Below, piece by piece: positions 53,070 to 63,536 of a DNA stretch of 64,000 nucleotides; the stretch's first letter is position 1, and every line of letters starts with the position of its first letter. The stretch is from Sinohyriopsis cumingii. Lineage: Eukaryota; Mollusca; Bivalvia; Unionida; Unionidae. The notes below the pieces were generated by a model, which saw only the letters and a program-made list of their open reading frames with translations, ran no database searches and was not told where the DNA came from. A program made the position numbers and the translations under genes. The DNA is taken from contig CM068828.1 in NCBI GenBank assembly GCA_028554795.2, positions 17,554,630 through 17,618,629 of the forward strand, given 5' to 3'.

Positions 53070-54689
53070 TCACAAAATATCATTCTCCCAGAAGAATGCC
53101 ATTGGCTCCTCCTCAGCCTCTTCACGAGTAGCAAAGGACTTCTCTCTAATACTTTGCAGTGAAATATCCGCAATCTGTAGTTTCGACAACATGTCCGCAT
53201 TCATTGCTGAAAGTTCGTCAACTTCAATGTCATCACGCTGATCAGGATCTTCTGTCTCGATGCTGTTGTTGACAAAGTCATTCTTACCCTCATGCTCACA
53301 TTGATCAGTATTTTCCACAGTCCTCTCATCGTCGAGTCCTTTTAACATCGACCTCGTAACAACAAATGACCCTTTCTTGCTAAGTATATCCATCCCCAAT
53401 AGGGCTTCAGCGGCTAGATTTGAAACAAGACCCACTTGCGCTGGTCCCTTATAATACGTAGTGTCGATATTTACCACAGCCAACTGTGCGGTAAATGGCT
53501 GACCCACTGCTGTGTATAACGTAACCTTGTGCCCCTCCAGCTTGCAACTCTCATCAACAAGATCTTCTCTTATCAAGGTCATATCTGATCCAGTGTCCTT
53601 CACAAACATGATCTCGCGCCCATTCACACATCCTGTTTCTGAAATAAGCCTTTCACCAATTGTTGGCTTAACAAAACAAGTTGCCGGATTGCCACGATGT
53701 TTCATGTCATCTGTTGGACAATACCTTGCAATATGTCCCCATTGTTTGCATCGATAACACTGCCTATTCTTCTGCTTGGACTGGTCTTTTATCGATGTTA
53801 GTTTTGCTTGCTGCTGTAAGTTCTGACTATTCATCTTGTTACTATTTACATTTATATTTTGATGAAACTTAATCCGCTGCCCTTGCTGTTGTAAATTTGT
53901 GGGAATATAATCTTCCGCGGCCTCTACGACTGGACTAGAGCCCTTGTTCCTCCTAATCCACTGTGCTTGATCTTGTGGCAAGGCTTTCAAGAAAAATTCC
54001 TCACGAAGACAAATAACTGGGTCATGATCTTCCAAGAAACGCTTTATGTGCTGATCAATCCTGGCCATCAGACCACGATACGTCTCAGTGCTTTCCTTCT
54101 TCATGTTCAACAGTGCCGTGAAATGTTCATGCGGTCTCTTTCCAAAACGGTCAATCAGTCCTTTCCTGAGTTCCAGGTAATCACCACAAGCTTGAGTTGC
54201 AACATATCTAGCCTCCCTTGTCAACAGAGTTCTTAGCTGTAATACTTTCAACTCGTCAGACCACTTGGCATGTTTTGCAATTGATTCAAACTCTGCTAGG
54301 AAAGTCACAATATCCTCTCCTCGTTCATGGTCATATGCATGTAGCTTTACTTTTAAGGCATTGAAGATGTTTTTTTCAGTCGTGTTTTCTTGAGGTTTTA
54401 CTTTTTCTAACTCAATTTCCAAACGCTTCATTTCTAATCTTAATTTCTCTCTTTCCATTTCCCATTCAAACTCCTTCTGTCTTAATTCAAATTCTCTTTC
54501 ATTTCTCTTTGCGCTAGTTTTTCGCTTTGTTTCCTTGGGTGGTTGCATGTGCTGAAGGTTAAGTTCCTCTTCATACTCCATAACTTCATTATCTGTAAAT
54601 TCCATCAAATTCTGTGCTGCCGCTTTTCTTCGTGGTCGTCCTGAAGCAACCGTGGCTCCCTCAACTTCGACATCATCAGCAACCGACAT
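53070..54689 (-). CDS. gag: Gag-protease, unit F
   Basis: Intact copy with the silent change at 53799 shared with B, G and H. Its leader has G at 54965, shared only with B, so F and B are sister units although C, D and E lie between them. Confidence 0.92.
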   Translation of the reverse strand: MSVADDVEVEGATVASGRPRRKAAAQNLMEFTDNEVMEYEEELNLQHMQPPKETKRKTSAKRNEREFELRQKEFEWEMEREKLRLEMKRLEIELEKVKPQENTTEKNIFNALKVKLHAYDHERGEDIVTFLAEFESIAKHAKWSDELKVLQLRTLLTREARYVATQACGDYLELRKGLIDRFGKRPHEHFTALLNMKKESTETYRGLMARIDQHIKRFLEDHDPVICLREEFFLKALPQDQAQWIRRNKGSSPVVEAAEDYIPTNLQQQGQRIKFHQNINVNSNKMNSQNLQQQAKLTSIKDQSKQKNRQCYRCKQWGHIARYCPTDDMKHRGNPATCFVKPTIGERLISETGCVNGREIMFVKDTGSDMTLIREDLVDESCKLEGHKVTLYTAVGQPFTAQLAVVNIDTTYYKGPAQVGLVSNLAAEALLGMDILSKKGSFVVTRSMLKGLDDERTVENTDQCEHEGKNDFVNNSIETEDPDQRDDIEVDELSAMNADMLSKLQIADISLQSIREKSFATREEAEEEPMAFFWENDIL

Positions 54690-54989
54690 AATGACCAACT
54701 ATATGTACGTACTGTAAGTTCTATCACTGTATTCACAGCCACTGGACTAGCTTTAATTAATTATCTACGAGTTTATGGGCTTACACGTGTACACTCGTTA
54801 CAGTGATACACACTTTGCACTTGGCAATTAACAACTGTACGTTATACACACAGTACAACCAGTCACTGCTAATATCACAGATTCACTGAATTCACAGCTT
54901 TCATAATTGTCAAACACAATTCCAACGTATTGAAAAAATTCCAAATAATTCACACAGGATTTTTGGAATCCGTACCGCTGCCACCAAAA

Positions 54990-55350
54990 TGTTACATTCG
55001 GGTTCAAAGGACACACAAACACCAAGTCAGGGTCCTACAACTTTATGTAAAATAAAGCTAAAATCTTAAAAATAAACTAGAAAGACCAGAGTTCATTACA
55101 GTACCAAGCCCAGCTAAAAACTGCTTGCTCTATCACTCTGCTCTTGTTTTAGTAAGGGTTAGACACATGGGATTCTAATTAAATTAACATTTGTTCCTTA
55201 TCCAGGCTCAGATAGCCATGGGAAGATAAACAATAGCACTGAACCTGTTGACAGTCTCTGGTATCAAATATCCAGAATGCTGGGAATAATGTTCTGCTGT
55301 CACTACTAACAATTAGATTCTGCTAGAATATGATACATGCACTTATAACA
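54990..55350 (-). mobile_element. LTR 7
   Basis: 361 bp. It has T at 55338, near the LTR's start on the minus strand, shared with LTR 8 only, and a private G at 55084. Confidence 0.93.
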
Positions 55351-55612
55351 CCTCCCTTCTTAAGAGGAAACTTTATGTTTTCGATATAATATTTTTGAAA
55401 TACTTGCTGGCTTGGTACATCAGTAAAATTGATAAAACTTGTATAAAGCTTACATTATTATCAGAATGCATAAAGCTTACAGTCACTATTAAAATCACAC
55501 AAATTGGTCTATATTCACATAAATTTCTTATGATTTTAAACAGAACACAATGAAGTTCCAAAAGTCCAGGAATCCTGAGCTATTCCAGGTTTTTCAGCGT
55601 CCTTGGAGTGTA

Positions 55613-56962
55613 CTAATCACCAGTATCTCTCGTCATTTTATTCCTACATACTTCTGTTACATGCGCGAAAGGTATTCTATATGGCTGTTGTTTAATTGGT
55701 AGCTCCGAAGTTGTCTTTATACTGTGAGTTAAGATGTTTGTTCGACCAAGCCTAGTTGTTAGAACATCCTGAAATTCATTGCAAAGATTTCTAATATCCT
55801 CTCGTTGGTCTTTTGTCAAGTTTACCCCCAGCTTAACGCCAGCATCATCTTCACCTGCTCTTGGAAGAAAATCAATATCCACACCATCGTTCTCGTATGC
55901 CTTCGTCGCCAGCAGCACAGCACGCTTGTATCCACGCAGCAAGTTTATATGATAGGTAACTGTACCGCGCCTACCGGGTATAGATACCTGGTAGTTAACA
56001 TCGTTTACCTTCCGGACCACACGATAAGGTCCCTGCCATTGTGCCTTCATCTTGGACGAACTTGATGGCAAGAGAATGAGGACTTCATCTCCAGGACTGA
56101 ATTCTCGTGTTTTCGTGTGACGATCATACAGTGCCTTGATTTTCTTTTGGCGATCCAACAGATTATCTTTGACAAGAGCCCCGATGTCAGCCAACTTCTC
56201 ACGCATTTTCACAACATGCTCCACAGTTGACTTCCTTACATCTTCCTGTCCTGTAAACAAGCCTTGTAAAATCTGCATTGGCCCCCTAACTGGCCAACCA
56301 TACAACATCTCAAAGGGTGCAAATCCAGTTTCCTCATGTGGGACTTCGCGGTATGCAAACAACAAAAATGGCAACATCTCATCCCATTCATTCTTGTTGT
56401 CTGTACAGAACTTCCGCAACATTGACTTCAAGGTCCCGTTAAAACGTTCTACTTTTCCATTCGCTTGCGGGTGATACGGCGTTGTTGTAACTCCACGAAT
56501 ACCCACTAGTTCATACAGCTGTTTCAATAAGGTGCTAGTGAAGTTGGTCCCTTTGTCTGTTAATACGACCCTTGGAAAACCAACACGGCTAAACAGCTCA
56601 ATCAGTGCTCTAGCTACACTAGTTGCCTCCATATCCTTCAAAGGAAAAGCTTCGGGATACCTCGTTGCATCATCAACAACCGTCAGAATGTATTTGTGTC
56701 CAGACTTCGTTCTAGATAACAGTCCAACAATATCCATTGCAATTTTTGAGAACGGTTCTGTTATCACCGGTGGGCATGCCAGTGGTGCTTTCTCACCTGC
56801 AGTCCGTTTTGCTGTCATCTGGCATTCATGACACGATGTACAATATCTTTTTACATCGGAAAACATTCCAGGCCAAAAGAACGATTGGAGAATCCTCTCT
56901 TTTGTTTTCTCCAAACCCAGGTGACCTGCAAGGGGTCGATCATGTGCCAGCTCCATTACCAT
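55613..56962 (-). CDS. pol: Integrase plus RT stub, unit G
   Basis: Intact copy with E239Q (56248), shared only with unit H, and a private P405L (55749) in the RT stub. Confidence 0.92.
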   Translation of the reverse strand: MVMELAHDRPLAGHLGLEKTKERILQSFFWPGMFSDVKRYCTSCHECQMTAKRTAGEKAPLACPPVITEPFSKIAMDIVGLLSRTKSGHKYILTVVDDATRYPEAFPLKDMEATSVARALIELFSRVGFPRVVLTDKGTNFTSTLLKQLYELVGIRGVTTTPYHPQANGKVERFNGTLKSMLRKFCTDNKNEWDEMLPFLLFAYREVPHEETGFAPFEMLYGWPVRGPMQILQGLFTGQEDVRKSTVEHVVKMREKLADIGALVKDNLLDRQKKIKALYDRHTKTREFSPGDEVLILLPSSSSKMKAQWQGPYRVVRKVNDVNYQVSIPGRRGTVTYHINLLRGYKRAVLLATKAYENDGVDIDFLPRAGEDDAGVKLGVNLTKDQREDIRNLCNEFQDVLTTRLGRTNILTHSIKTTSELPIKQQPYRIPFAHVTEVCRNKMTRDTGD

Positions 56963-57031
56963 TTTCCGTAATCCTGCTGGTACAACTATTTGCTCCCCTC
57001 CATGTGAACCATCACCAGATTGCCATTTCCG

Positions 57032-58651
57032 TCACAAAATATCATTCTCCCAGAAGAATGCCATTGGCTCCTCCTCAGCCTCTTCACGAGTAGCAAAGGA
57101 CTTCTCTCTAATACTTTGCAGTGAAATATCCGCAATCTGTAGTTTCGACAACATGTCCGCATTCATTGCTGAAAGTTCGTCAACTTCAATGTCATCACGC
57201 TGATCAGGATCTTCTGTCTCGATGCTGTTGTTGACAAAGTCATTCTTACCCTCATGCTCACATTGATCAGTATTTTCCACAGTCCTCTCATCGTCGAGTC
57301 CTTTTAACATCGACCTCGTAACAACAAATGACCCTTTCTTGCTAAGTATATCCATCCCCAATAGGGCTTCAGCGGCTAGATTTGAAACAAGACCCACTTG
57401 CGCTGGTCCCTTATAATACGTAGTGTCGATATTTACCACAGCCAACTGTGCGGTAAATGGCTGACCCACTGCTGTGTATAACGTAACCTTGTGCCCCTCC
57501 AGCTTGCAACTCTCATCAACAAGATCTTCTCTTATCAAGGTCATATCTGATCCAGTGTCCTTCACAAACATGATCTCGCGCCCATTCACACATCCTGTTT
57601 CTGAAATAAGCCTTTCACCAATTGTTGGCTTAACAAAACAAGTTGCCGGATTGCCACGATGTTTCATGTCATCTGTTGGACAATACCTTGCAATATGTCC
57701 CCATTGTTTGCATCGATAACACTGCCTATTCTTCTGCTTGGACTGGTCTTTTATCGATGTTAGTTTTGCTTGCTGCTGTAAGTTCTGACTATTCATCTTG
57801 TTACTATTTACATTTATATTTTGATGAAACTTAATCCGCTGCCCTTGCTGTTGTAAATTTGTGGGAATATAATCTTCCGCGGCCTCTACGACTGGACTAG
57901 AGCCCTTGTTCCTCCTAATCCACTGTGCTTGATCTTGTGGCAAGGCTTTCAAGAAAAATTCCTCACGAAGACAAATAACTGGGTCATGATCTTCCAAGAA
58001 ACGCTTTATGTGCTGATCAATCCTGGCCATCAGACCACGATACGTCTCAGTGCTTTCCTTCTTCATGTTCAACAGTGCCGTGAAATGTTCATGCGGTCTC
58101 TTTCCAAAACGGTCAATCAGTCCTTTCCTGAGTTCCAGGTAATCACCACAAGCTTGAGTTGCAACATATCTAGCCTCCCTTGTCAACAGAGTTCTTAGCT
58201 GTAATACTTTCAACTCGTCAGACCACTTGGCATGTTTTGCAATTGATTCAAACTCTGCTAGGAAAGTCACAATATCCTCTCCTCGTTCATGGTCATATGC
58301 ATGTAGCTTTACTTTTAAGGCATTGAAGATGTTTTTTTCAGTCGTGTTTTCTTGAGGTTTTACTTTTTCTAACTCAATTTCCAAACGCTTCATTTCTAAT
58401 CTTAATTTCTCTCTTTCCATTTCCCATTCAAACTCCTTCTGTCTTAATTCAAATTCTCTTTCATTTCTCTTTGCGCTAGTTTTTCGCTTTGTTTCCTTGG
58501 GTGGTTGCATGTGCTGAAGGTTAAGTTCCTCTTCATACTCCATAACTTCATTATCTGTAAATTCCATCAAATTCTGTGCTGCCGCTTTTCTTCGTGGTCG
58601 TCCTGAAGCAACCGTGGCTCCCTCAACTTCGACATCATCAGCAACCGACAT
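57032..58651 (-). CDS. gag: Gag-protease, unit G
   Basis: Intact copy with the silent variant at 57761 shared with B, F and H. Confidence 0.92.
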   Translation of the reverse strand: MSVADDVEVEGATVASGRPRRKAAAQNLMEFTDNEVMEYEEELNLQHMQPPKETKRKTSAKRNEREFELRQKEFEWEMEREKLRLEMKRLEIELEKVKPQENTTEKNIFNALKVKLHAYDHERGEDIVTFLAEFESIAKHAKWSDELKVLQLRTLLTREARYVATQACGDYLELRKGLIDRFGKRPHEHFTALLNMKKESTETYRGLMARIDQHIKRFLEDHDPVICLREEFFLKALPQDQAQWIRRNKGSSPVVEAAEDYIPTNLQQQGQRIKFHQNINVNSNKMNSQNLQQQAKLTSIKDQSKQKNRQCYRCKQWGHIARYCPTDDMKHRGNPATCFVKPTIGERLISETGCVNGREIMFVKDTGSDMTLIREDLVDESCKLEGHKVTLYTAVGQPFTAQLAVVNIDTTYYKGPAQVGLVSNLAAEALLGMDILSKKGSFVVTRSMLKGLDDERTVENTDQCEHEGKNDFVNNSIETEDPDQRDDIEVDELSAMNADMLSKLQIADISLQSIREKSFATREEAEEEPMAFFWENDIL

Positions 58652-58951
58652 AATGACCAACTATATGTACGTACTGTAAGTTCTATCACTGTATTCACAG
58701 CCACTGGACTAGCTTTAATTAATTATCTACGAGTTTATGGGCTTACACGTGTACACTCGTTACAGTGATACACACTTTGCACTTGGCAATTAACAACTGT
58801 ACGTTATACACACAGTACAACCAGTCACTGCTAATATCACAGATTCACTGAATTCACAGCTTTCATAATTGTCAAACACAATTCCAACGTATTGAAAAAA
58901 TTCCAAATAATTCACACAGGATTTTTCGAATCCGTACCGCTGCCACCAAAA

Positions 58952-59312
58952 TGTTACATTCGGGTTCAAAGGACACACAAACACCAAGTCAGGGTCCTAC
59001 AACTTTATGTAAAATAAAGCTAAAATCTTAAAAATAAACTAGAAAAACCAGAGTTCATTACAGTACCAAGCCCAGCTAAAAACTGCTTGCTCTATCACTC
59101 TGCTCTTGTTTTAGTAAGGGTTAGACACATGGGATTCTAATTAAATTAACATTTGTTCCTTATCCAGGCTCAGATAGCCATGGGAAGATAAACAATAGCA
59201 CTGAACCTGTTGACAGTCTCTGGTATCAAATATCCAGAATGCTGGGAATAATGTTCTGCTGTCACTACTAACAATTAGATTCTGCTAGAATATGATACAT
59301 GCACTTATAACA
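58952..59312 (-). mobile_element. LTR 8
   Basis: 361 bp with T at 59300, as in LTR 7. Confidence 0.93.
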
Positions 59313-59574
59313 CCTCCCTTCTTAAGAGGAAACTTTATGTTTTCGATATAATATTTTTGAAATACTTGCTGGCTTGGTACATCAGTAAAATTGATAAAAC
59401 TTGTATAAAGCTTACATTATTATCAGAATGCATAAAGCTTACAGTCACTATTAAAATCACACAAATTGGTCTATATTCACATAAATTTCTTATGATTTTA
59501 AACAGAACACAATGAAGTTCCAAAAGTCCAGGAATCCTGAGCTATTCCAGGTTTTTCAGCGTCCTTGGAGTGTA

Positions 59575-60924
59575 CTAATCACCAGTATCTCTCGTCATTT
59601 TATTCCTACATACTTCTGTTACATGCGCGAAAGGTATTCTATATGGCTGTTGTTTAATTGGTAGCTCCGAAGTTGTCTTTATACTGTGAGTTAAGATGTT
59701 TGTTCGACCAGGCCTAGTTGTTAGAACATCCTGAAATTCATTGCAAAGATTTCTAATATCCTCTCGTTGGTCTTTTGTCAAGTTTACCCCCAGCTTAACG
59801 CCAGCATCATCTTCACCTGCTCTTGGAAGAAAATCAATATCCACACCATCGTTCTCGTATGCCTTCGTCGCCAGCAGCACAGCACGCTTGTATCCACGCA
59901 GCAAGTTTATATGATAGGTAACTGTACCGCGCCTACCGGGTATAGATACCTGGTAGTTAACATCGTTTACCTTCCGGACCACACGATAAGGTCCCTGCCA
60001 TTGTGCCTTCATCTTGGACGAACTTGATGGCAAGAGAATGAGGACTTCATCTCCAGGACTGAATTCTCGTGTTTTCGTGTGACGATCATACAGTGCCTTG
60101 ATTTTCTTTTGGCGATCCAACAGATTATCTTTGACAAGAGCCCCGATGTCAGCCAACTTCTCACGCATTTTCACAACATGCTCCACAGTTGACTTCCTTA
60201 CATCTTCCTGTCCTGTAAACAAGCCTTGTAAAATCTGCATTGGCCCCCTAACTGGCCAACCATACAACATCTCAAAGGGTGCAAATCCAGTTTCCTCATG
60301 TGGGACTTCGCGGTATGCAAACAACAAAAATGGCAACATCTCATCCCATTCATTCTTGTTGTCTGTACAGAACTTCCGCAACATTGACTTCAAGGTCCCG
60401 TTAAAACGTTCTACTTTTCCATTCGCTTGCGGGTGATACGGCGTTGTTGTAACTCCACGAATACCCACTAGTTCATACAGCTGTTTCAATAAGGTGCTAG
60501 TGAAGTTGGTCCCTTTGTCTGTTAATACGACCCTTGGAAAACCAACACGGCTAAACAGCTCAATCAGTGCTCTAGCTACACTAGTTGCCTCCATATCCTT
60601 CAAAGGAAAAGCTTCGGGATACCTCGTTGCATCATCAACAACCGTCAGAATGTATTTGTGTCCAGACTTCGTTCTAGATAACAGTCCAACAATATCCATT
60701 GCAATTTTTGAGAACGGTTCTGTTATCACCGGTGGGCATGCCAGTGGTGCTTTCTCACCTGCAGTCCGTTTTGCTGTCATCTGGCATTCATGACACGATG
60801 TACAATATCTTTTTACATCGGAAAACATTCCAGGCCAAAAGAACGATTGGAGAATCCTCTCTTTTGTTTTCTCCAAACCCAGGTGACCTGCAAGGGGTCG
60901 ATCATGTGCCAGCTCCATTACCAT
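59575..60924 (-). CDS. pol: Integrase plus RT stub, unit H
   Basis: Intact from its ATG, with E239Q (60210) as in unit G. The bridge to gag has G-to-A at 60984 (plus strand), which turns CAA into TAA four codons after the UGA. Readthrough could not produce a fused integrase from this unit. Confidence 0.92.
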   Translation of the reverse strand: MVMELAHDRPLAGHLGLEKTKERILQSFFWPGMFSDVKRYCTSCHECQMTAKRTAGEKAPLACPPVITEPFSKIAMDIVGLLSRTKSGHKYILTVVDDATRYPEAFPLKDMEATSVARALIELFSRVGFPRVVLTDKGTNFTSTLLKQLYELVGIRGVTTTPYHPQANGKVERFNGTLKSMLRKFCTDNKNEWDEMLPFLLFAYREVPHEETGFAPFEMLYGWPVRGPMQILQGLFTGQEDVRKSTVEHVVKMREKLADIGALVKDNLLDRQKKIKALYDRHTKTREFSPGDEVLILLPSSSSKMKAQWQGPYRVVRKVNDVNYQVSIPGRRGTVTYHINLLRGYKRAVLLATKAYENDGVDIDFLPRAGEDDAGVKLGVNLTKDQREDIRNLCNEFQDVLTTRPGRTNILTHSIKTTSELPIKQQPYRIPFAHVTEVCRNKMTRDTGD

Positions 60925-60993
60925 TTTCCGTAATCCTGCTGGTACAACTATTTGCTCCCCTCCATGTGAACCATCACCAGATTACCATTTCCG

Positions 60994-62613
60994 TCACAAA
61001 ATATCATTCTCCCAGAAGAATGCCATTGGCTCCTCCTCAGCCTCTTCACGAGTAGCAAAGGACTTCTCTCTAATACTTTGCAGTGAAATATCCGCAATCT
61101 GTAGTTTCGACAACATGTCCGCATTCATTGCTGAAAGTTCGTCAACTTCAATGTCATCACGCTGATCAGGATCTTCTGTCTCGATGCTGTTGTTGACAAA
61201 GTCATTCTTACCCTCATGCTCACATTGATCAGTATTTTCCACAGTCCTCTCATCGTCGAGTCCTTTTAACATCGACCTCGTAACAACAAATGACCCTTTC
61301 TTGCTAAGTATATCCATCCCCAATAGGGCTTCAGCGGCTAGATTTGAAACAAGACCCACTTGCGCTGGTCCCTTATAATACGTAGTGTCGATATTTACCA
61401 CAGCCAACTGTGCGGTAAATGGCTGACCCACTGCTGTGTATAACGTAACCTTGTGCCCCTCCAGCTTGCAACTCTCATCAACAAGATCTTCTCTTATCAA
61501 GGTCATATCTGATCCAGTGTCCTTCACAAACATGATCTCGCGCCCATTCACACATCCTGTTTCTGAAATAAGCCTTTCACCAATTGTTGGCTTAACAAAA
61601 CAAGTTGCCGGATTGCCACGATGTTTCATGTCATCTGTTGGACAATACCTTGCAATATGTCCCCATTGTTTGCATCGATAACACTGCCTATTCTTCTGCT
61701 TGGACTGGTCTTTTATCGATGTTAGTTTTGCTTGCTGCTGTAAGTTCTGACTATTCATCTTGTTACTATTTACATTTATATTTTGATGAAACTTAATCCG
61801 CTGCCCTTGCTGTTGTAAATTTGTGGGAATATAATCTTCCGCGGCCTCTACGACTGGACTAGAGCCCTTGTTCCTCCTAATCCACTGTGCTTGATCTTGT
61901 GGCAAGGCTTTCAAGAAAAATTCCTCACGAAGACAAATAACTGGGTCATGATCTTCCAAGAAACGCTTTATGTGCTGATCAATCCTGGCCATCAGACCAC
62001 GATACGTCTCAGTGCTTTCCTTCTTCATGTTCAACAGTGCCGTGAAATGTTCATGCGGTCTCTTTCCAAAACGGTCAATCAGTCCTTTCCTGAGTTCCAG
62101 GTAATCACCACAAGCTTGAGTTGCAACATATCTAGCCTCCCTTGTCAACAGAGTTCTTAGCTGTAATACTTTCAACTCGTCAGACCACTTGGCATGTTTT
62201 GCAATTGATTCAAACTCTGCTAGGAAAGTCACAATATCCTCTCCTCGTTCATGGTCATATGCATGTAGCTTTACTTTTAAGGCATTGAAGATGTTTTTTT
62301 CAGTCGTGTTTTCTTGAGGTTTTACTTTTTCTAACTCAATTTCCAAACGCTTCATTTCTAATCTTAATTTCTCTCTTTCCATTTCCCATTCAAACTCCTT
62401 CTGTCTTAATTCAAATTCTCTTTCATTTCTCTTTGCGCTAGTTTTTCGCTTTGTTTCCTTGGGTGGTTGCATGTGCTGAAGGTTAAGTTCCTCTTCATAC
62501 TCCATAACTTCATTATCTGTAAATTCCATCAAATTCTGTGCTGCCGCTTTTCTTCGTGGTCGTCCTGAAGCAACCGTGGCTCCGTCAACTTCGACATCAT
62601 CAGCAACCGACAT
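60994..62613 (-). CDS. gag: Gag-protease, unit H
   Basis: Intact copy with a private E10D change (62584) and the silent variant at 61723. A private base change at 62869 lies in its leader. Confidence 0.92.
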   Translation of the reverse strand: MSVADDVEVDGATVASGRPRRKAAAQNLMEFTDNEVMEYEEELNLQHMQPPKETKRKTSAKRNEREFELRQKEFEWEMEREKLRLEMKRLEIELEKVKPQENTTEKNIFNALKVKLHAYDHERGEDIVTFLAEFESIAKHAKWSDELKVLQLRTLLTREARYVATQACGDYLELRKGLIDRFGKRPHEHFTALLNMKKESTETYRGLMARIDQHIKRFLEDHDPVICLREEFFLKALPQDQAQWIRRNKGSSPVVEAAEDYIPTNLQQQGQRIKFHQNINVNSNKMNSQNLQQQAKLTSIKDQSKQKNRQCYRCKQWGHIARYCPTDDMKHRGNPATCFVKPTIGERLISETGCVNGREIMFVKDTGSDMTLIREDLVDESCKLEGHKVTLYTAVGQPFTAQLAVVNIDTTYYKGPAQVGLVSNLAAEALLGMDILSKKGSFVVTRSMLKGLDDERTVENTDQCEHEGKNDFVNNSIETEDPDQRDDIEVDELSAMNADMLSKLQIADISLQSIREKSFATREEAEEEPMAFFWENDIL

Positions 62614-62913
62614 AATGACCAACTATATGTACGTACTGTAAGTTCTATCACTGTATTCACAGCCACTGGACTAGCTTTAATTAATTATCTACGAGTTTAT
62701 GGGCTTACACGTGTACACTCGTTACAGTGATACACACTTTGCACTTGGCAATTAACAACTGTACGTTATACACACAGTACAACCAGTCACTGCTAATATC
62801 ACAGATTCACTGAATTCACAGCTTTCATAATTGTCAAACACAATTCCAACGTATTGAAAAAATTCCAAGTAATTCACACAGGATTTTTCGAATCCGTACC
62901 GCTGCCACCAAAA

Positions 62914-63274
62914 TGTTACATTCGGGTTCAAAGGACACACAAACACCAAGTCAGGGTCCTACAACTTTATGTAAAATAAAGCTAAAATCTTAAAAATAAA
63001 CTAGAAAAACCAGAGTTCATTACAGTACCAAGCCCAGCTAAAAACTGCTTGCTCTATCACTCTGCTCTTGTTTTAGTAAGGGTTAGACACATGGGATTCT
63101 AATTAAATTAACATTTGTTCCTTATCCAGGCTCAGATAGCCATGGGAAGATAAACAATAGCACTGAACCTGTTGACAGTCTCTGGTATCAAATATCCAGA
63201 ATGCTGGGAATAATGTTCTGCTGTCACTACTAACAATTAGATTCTGCTAGAATATGATACAGGCACTTATAACA
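62914..63274 (-). mobile_element. LTR 9
   Basis: 361 bp, with the common base rather than the LTR 7/8 variant. A private G at 63318 lies just outside it, in the 3' region of the last unit. Confidence 0.93.
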
Positions 63275-63536
63275 CCTCCCTTCTTAAGAGGAAACTTTAT
63301 GTTTTCGATATAATATTGTTGAAATACTTGCTGGCTTGGTACATCAGTAAAATTGATAAAACTTGTATAAAGCTTACATTATTATCAGAATGCATAAAGC
63401 TTACAGTCACTATTAAAATCACACAAATTGGTCTATATTCACATAAATTTCTTATGATTTTAAACAGAACACAATGAAGTTCCAAAAGTCCAGGAATCCT
63501 GAGCTATTCCAGGTTTTTCAGCGTCCTTGGAGTGTA

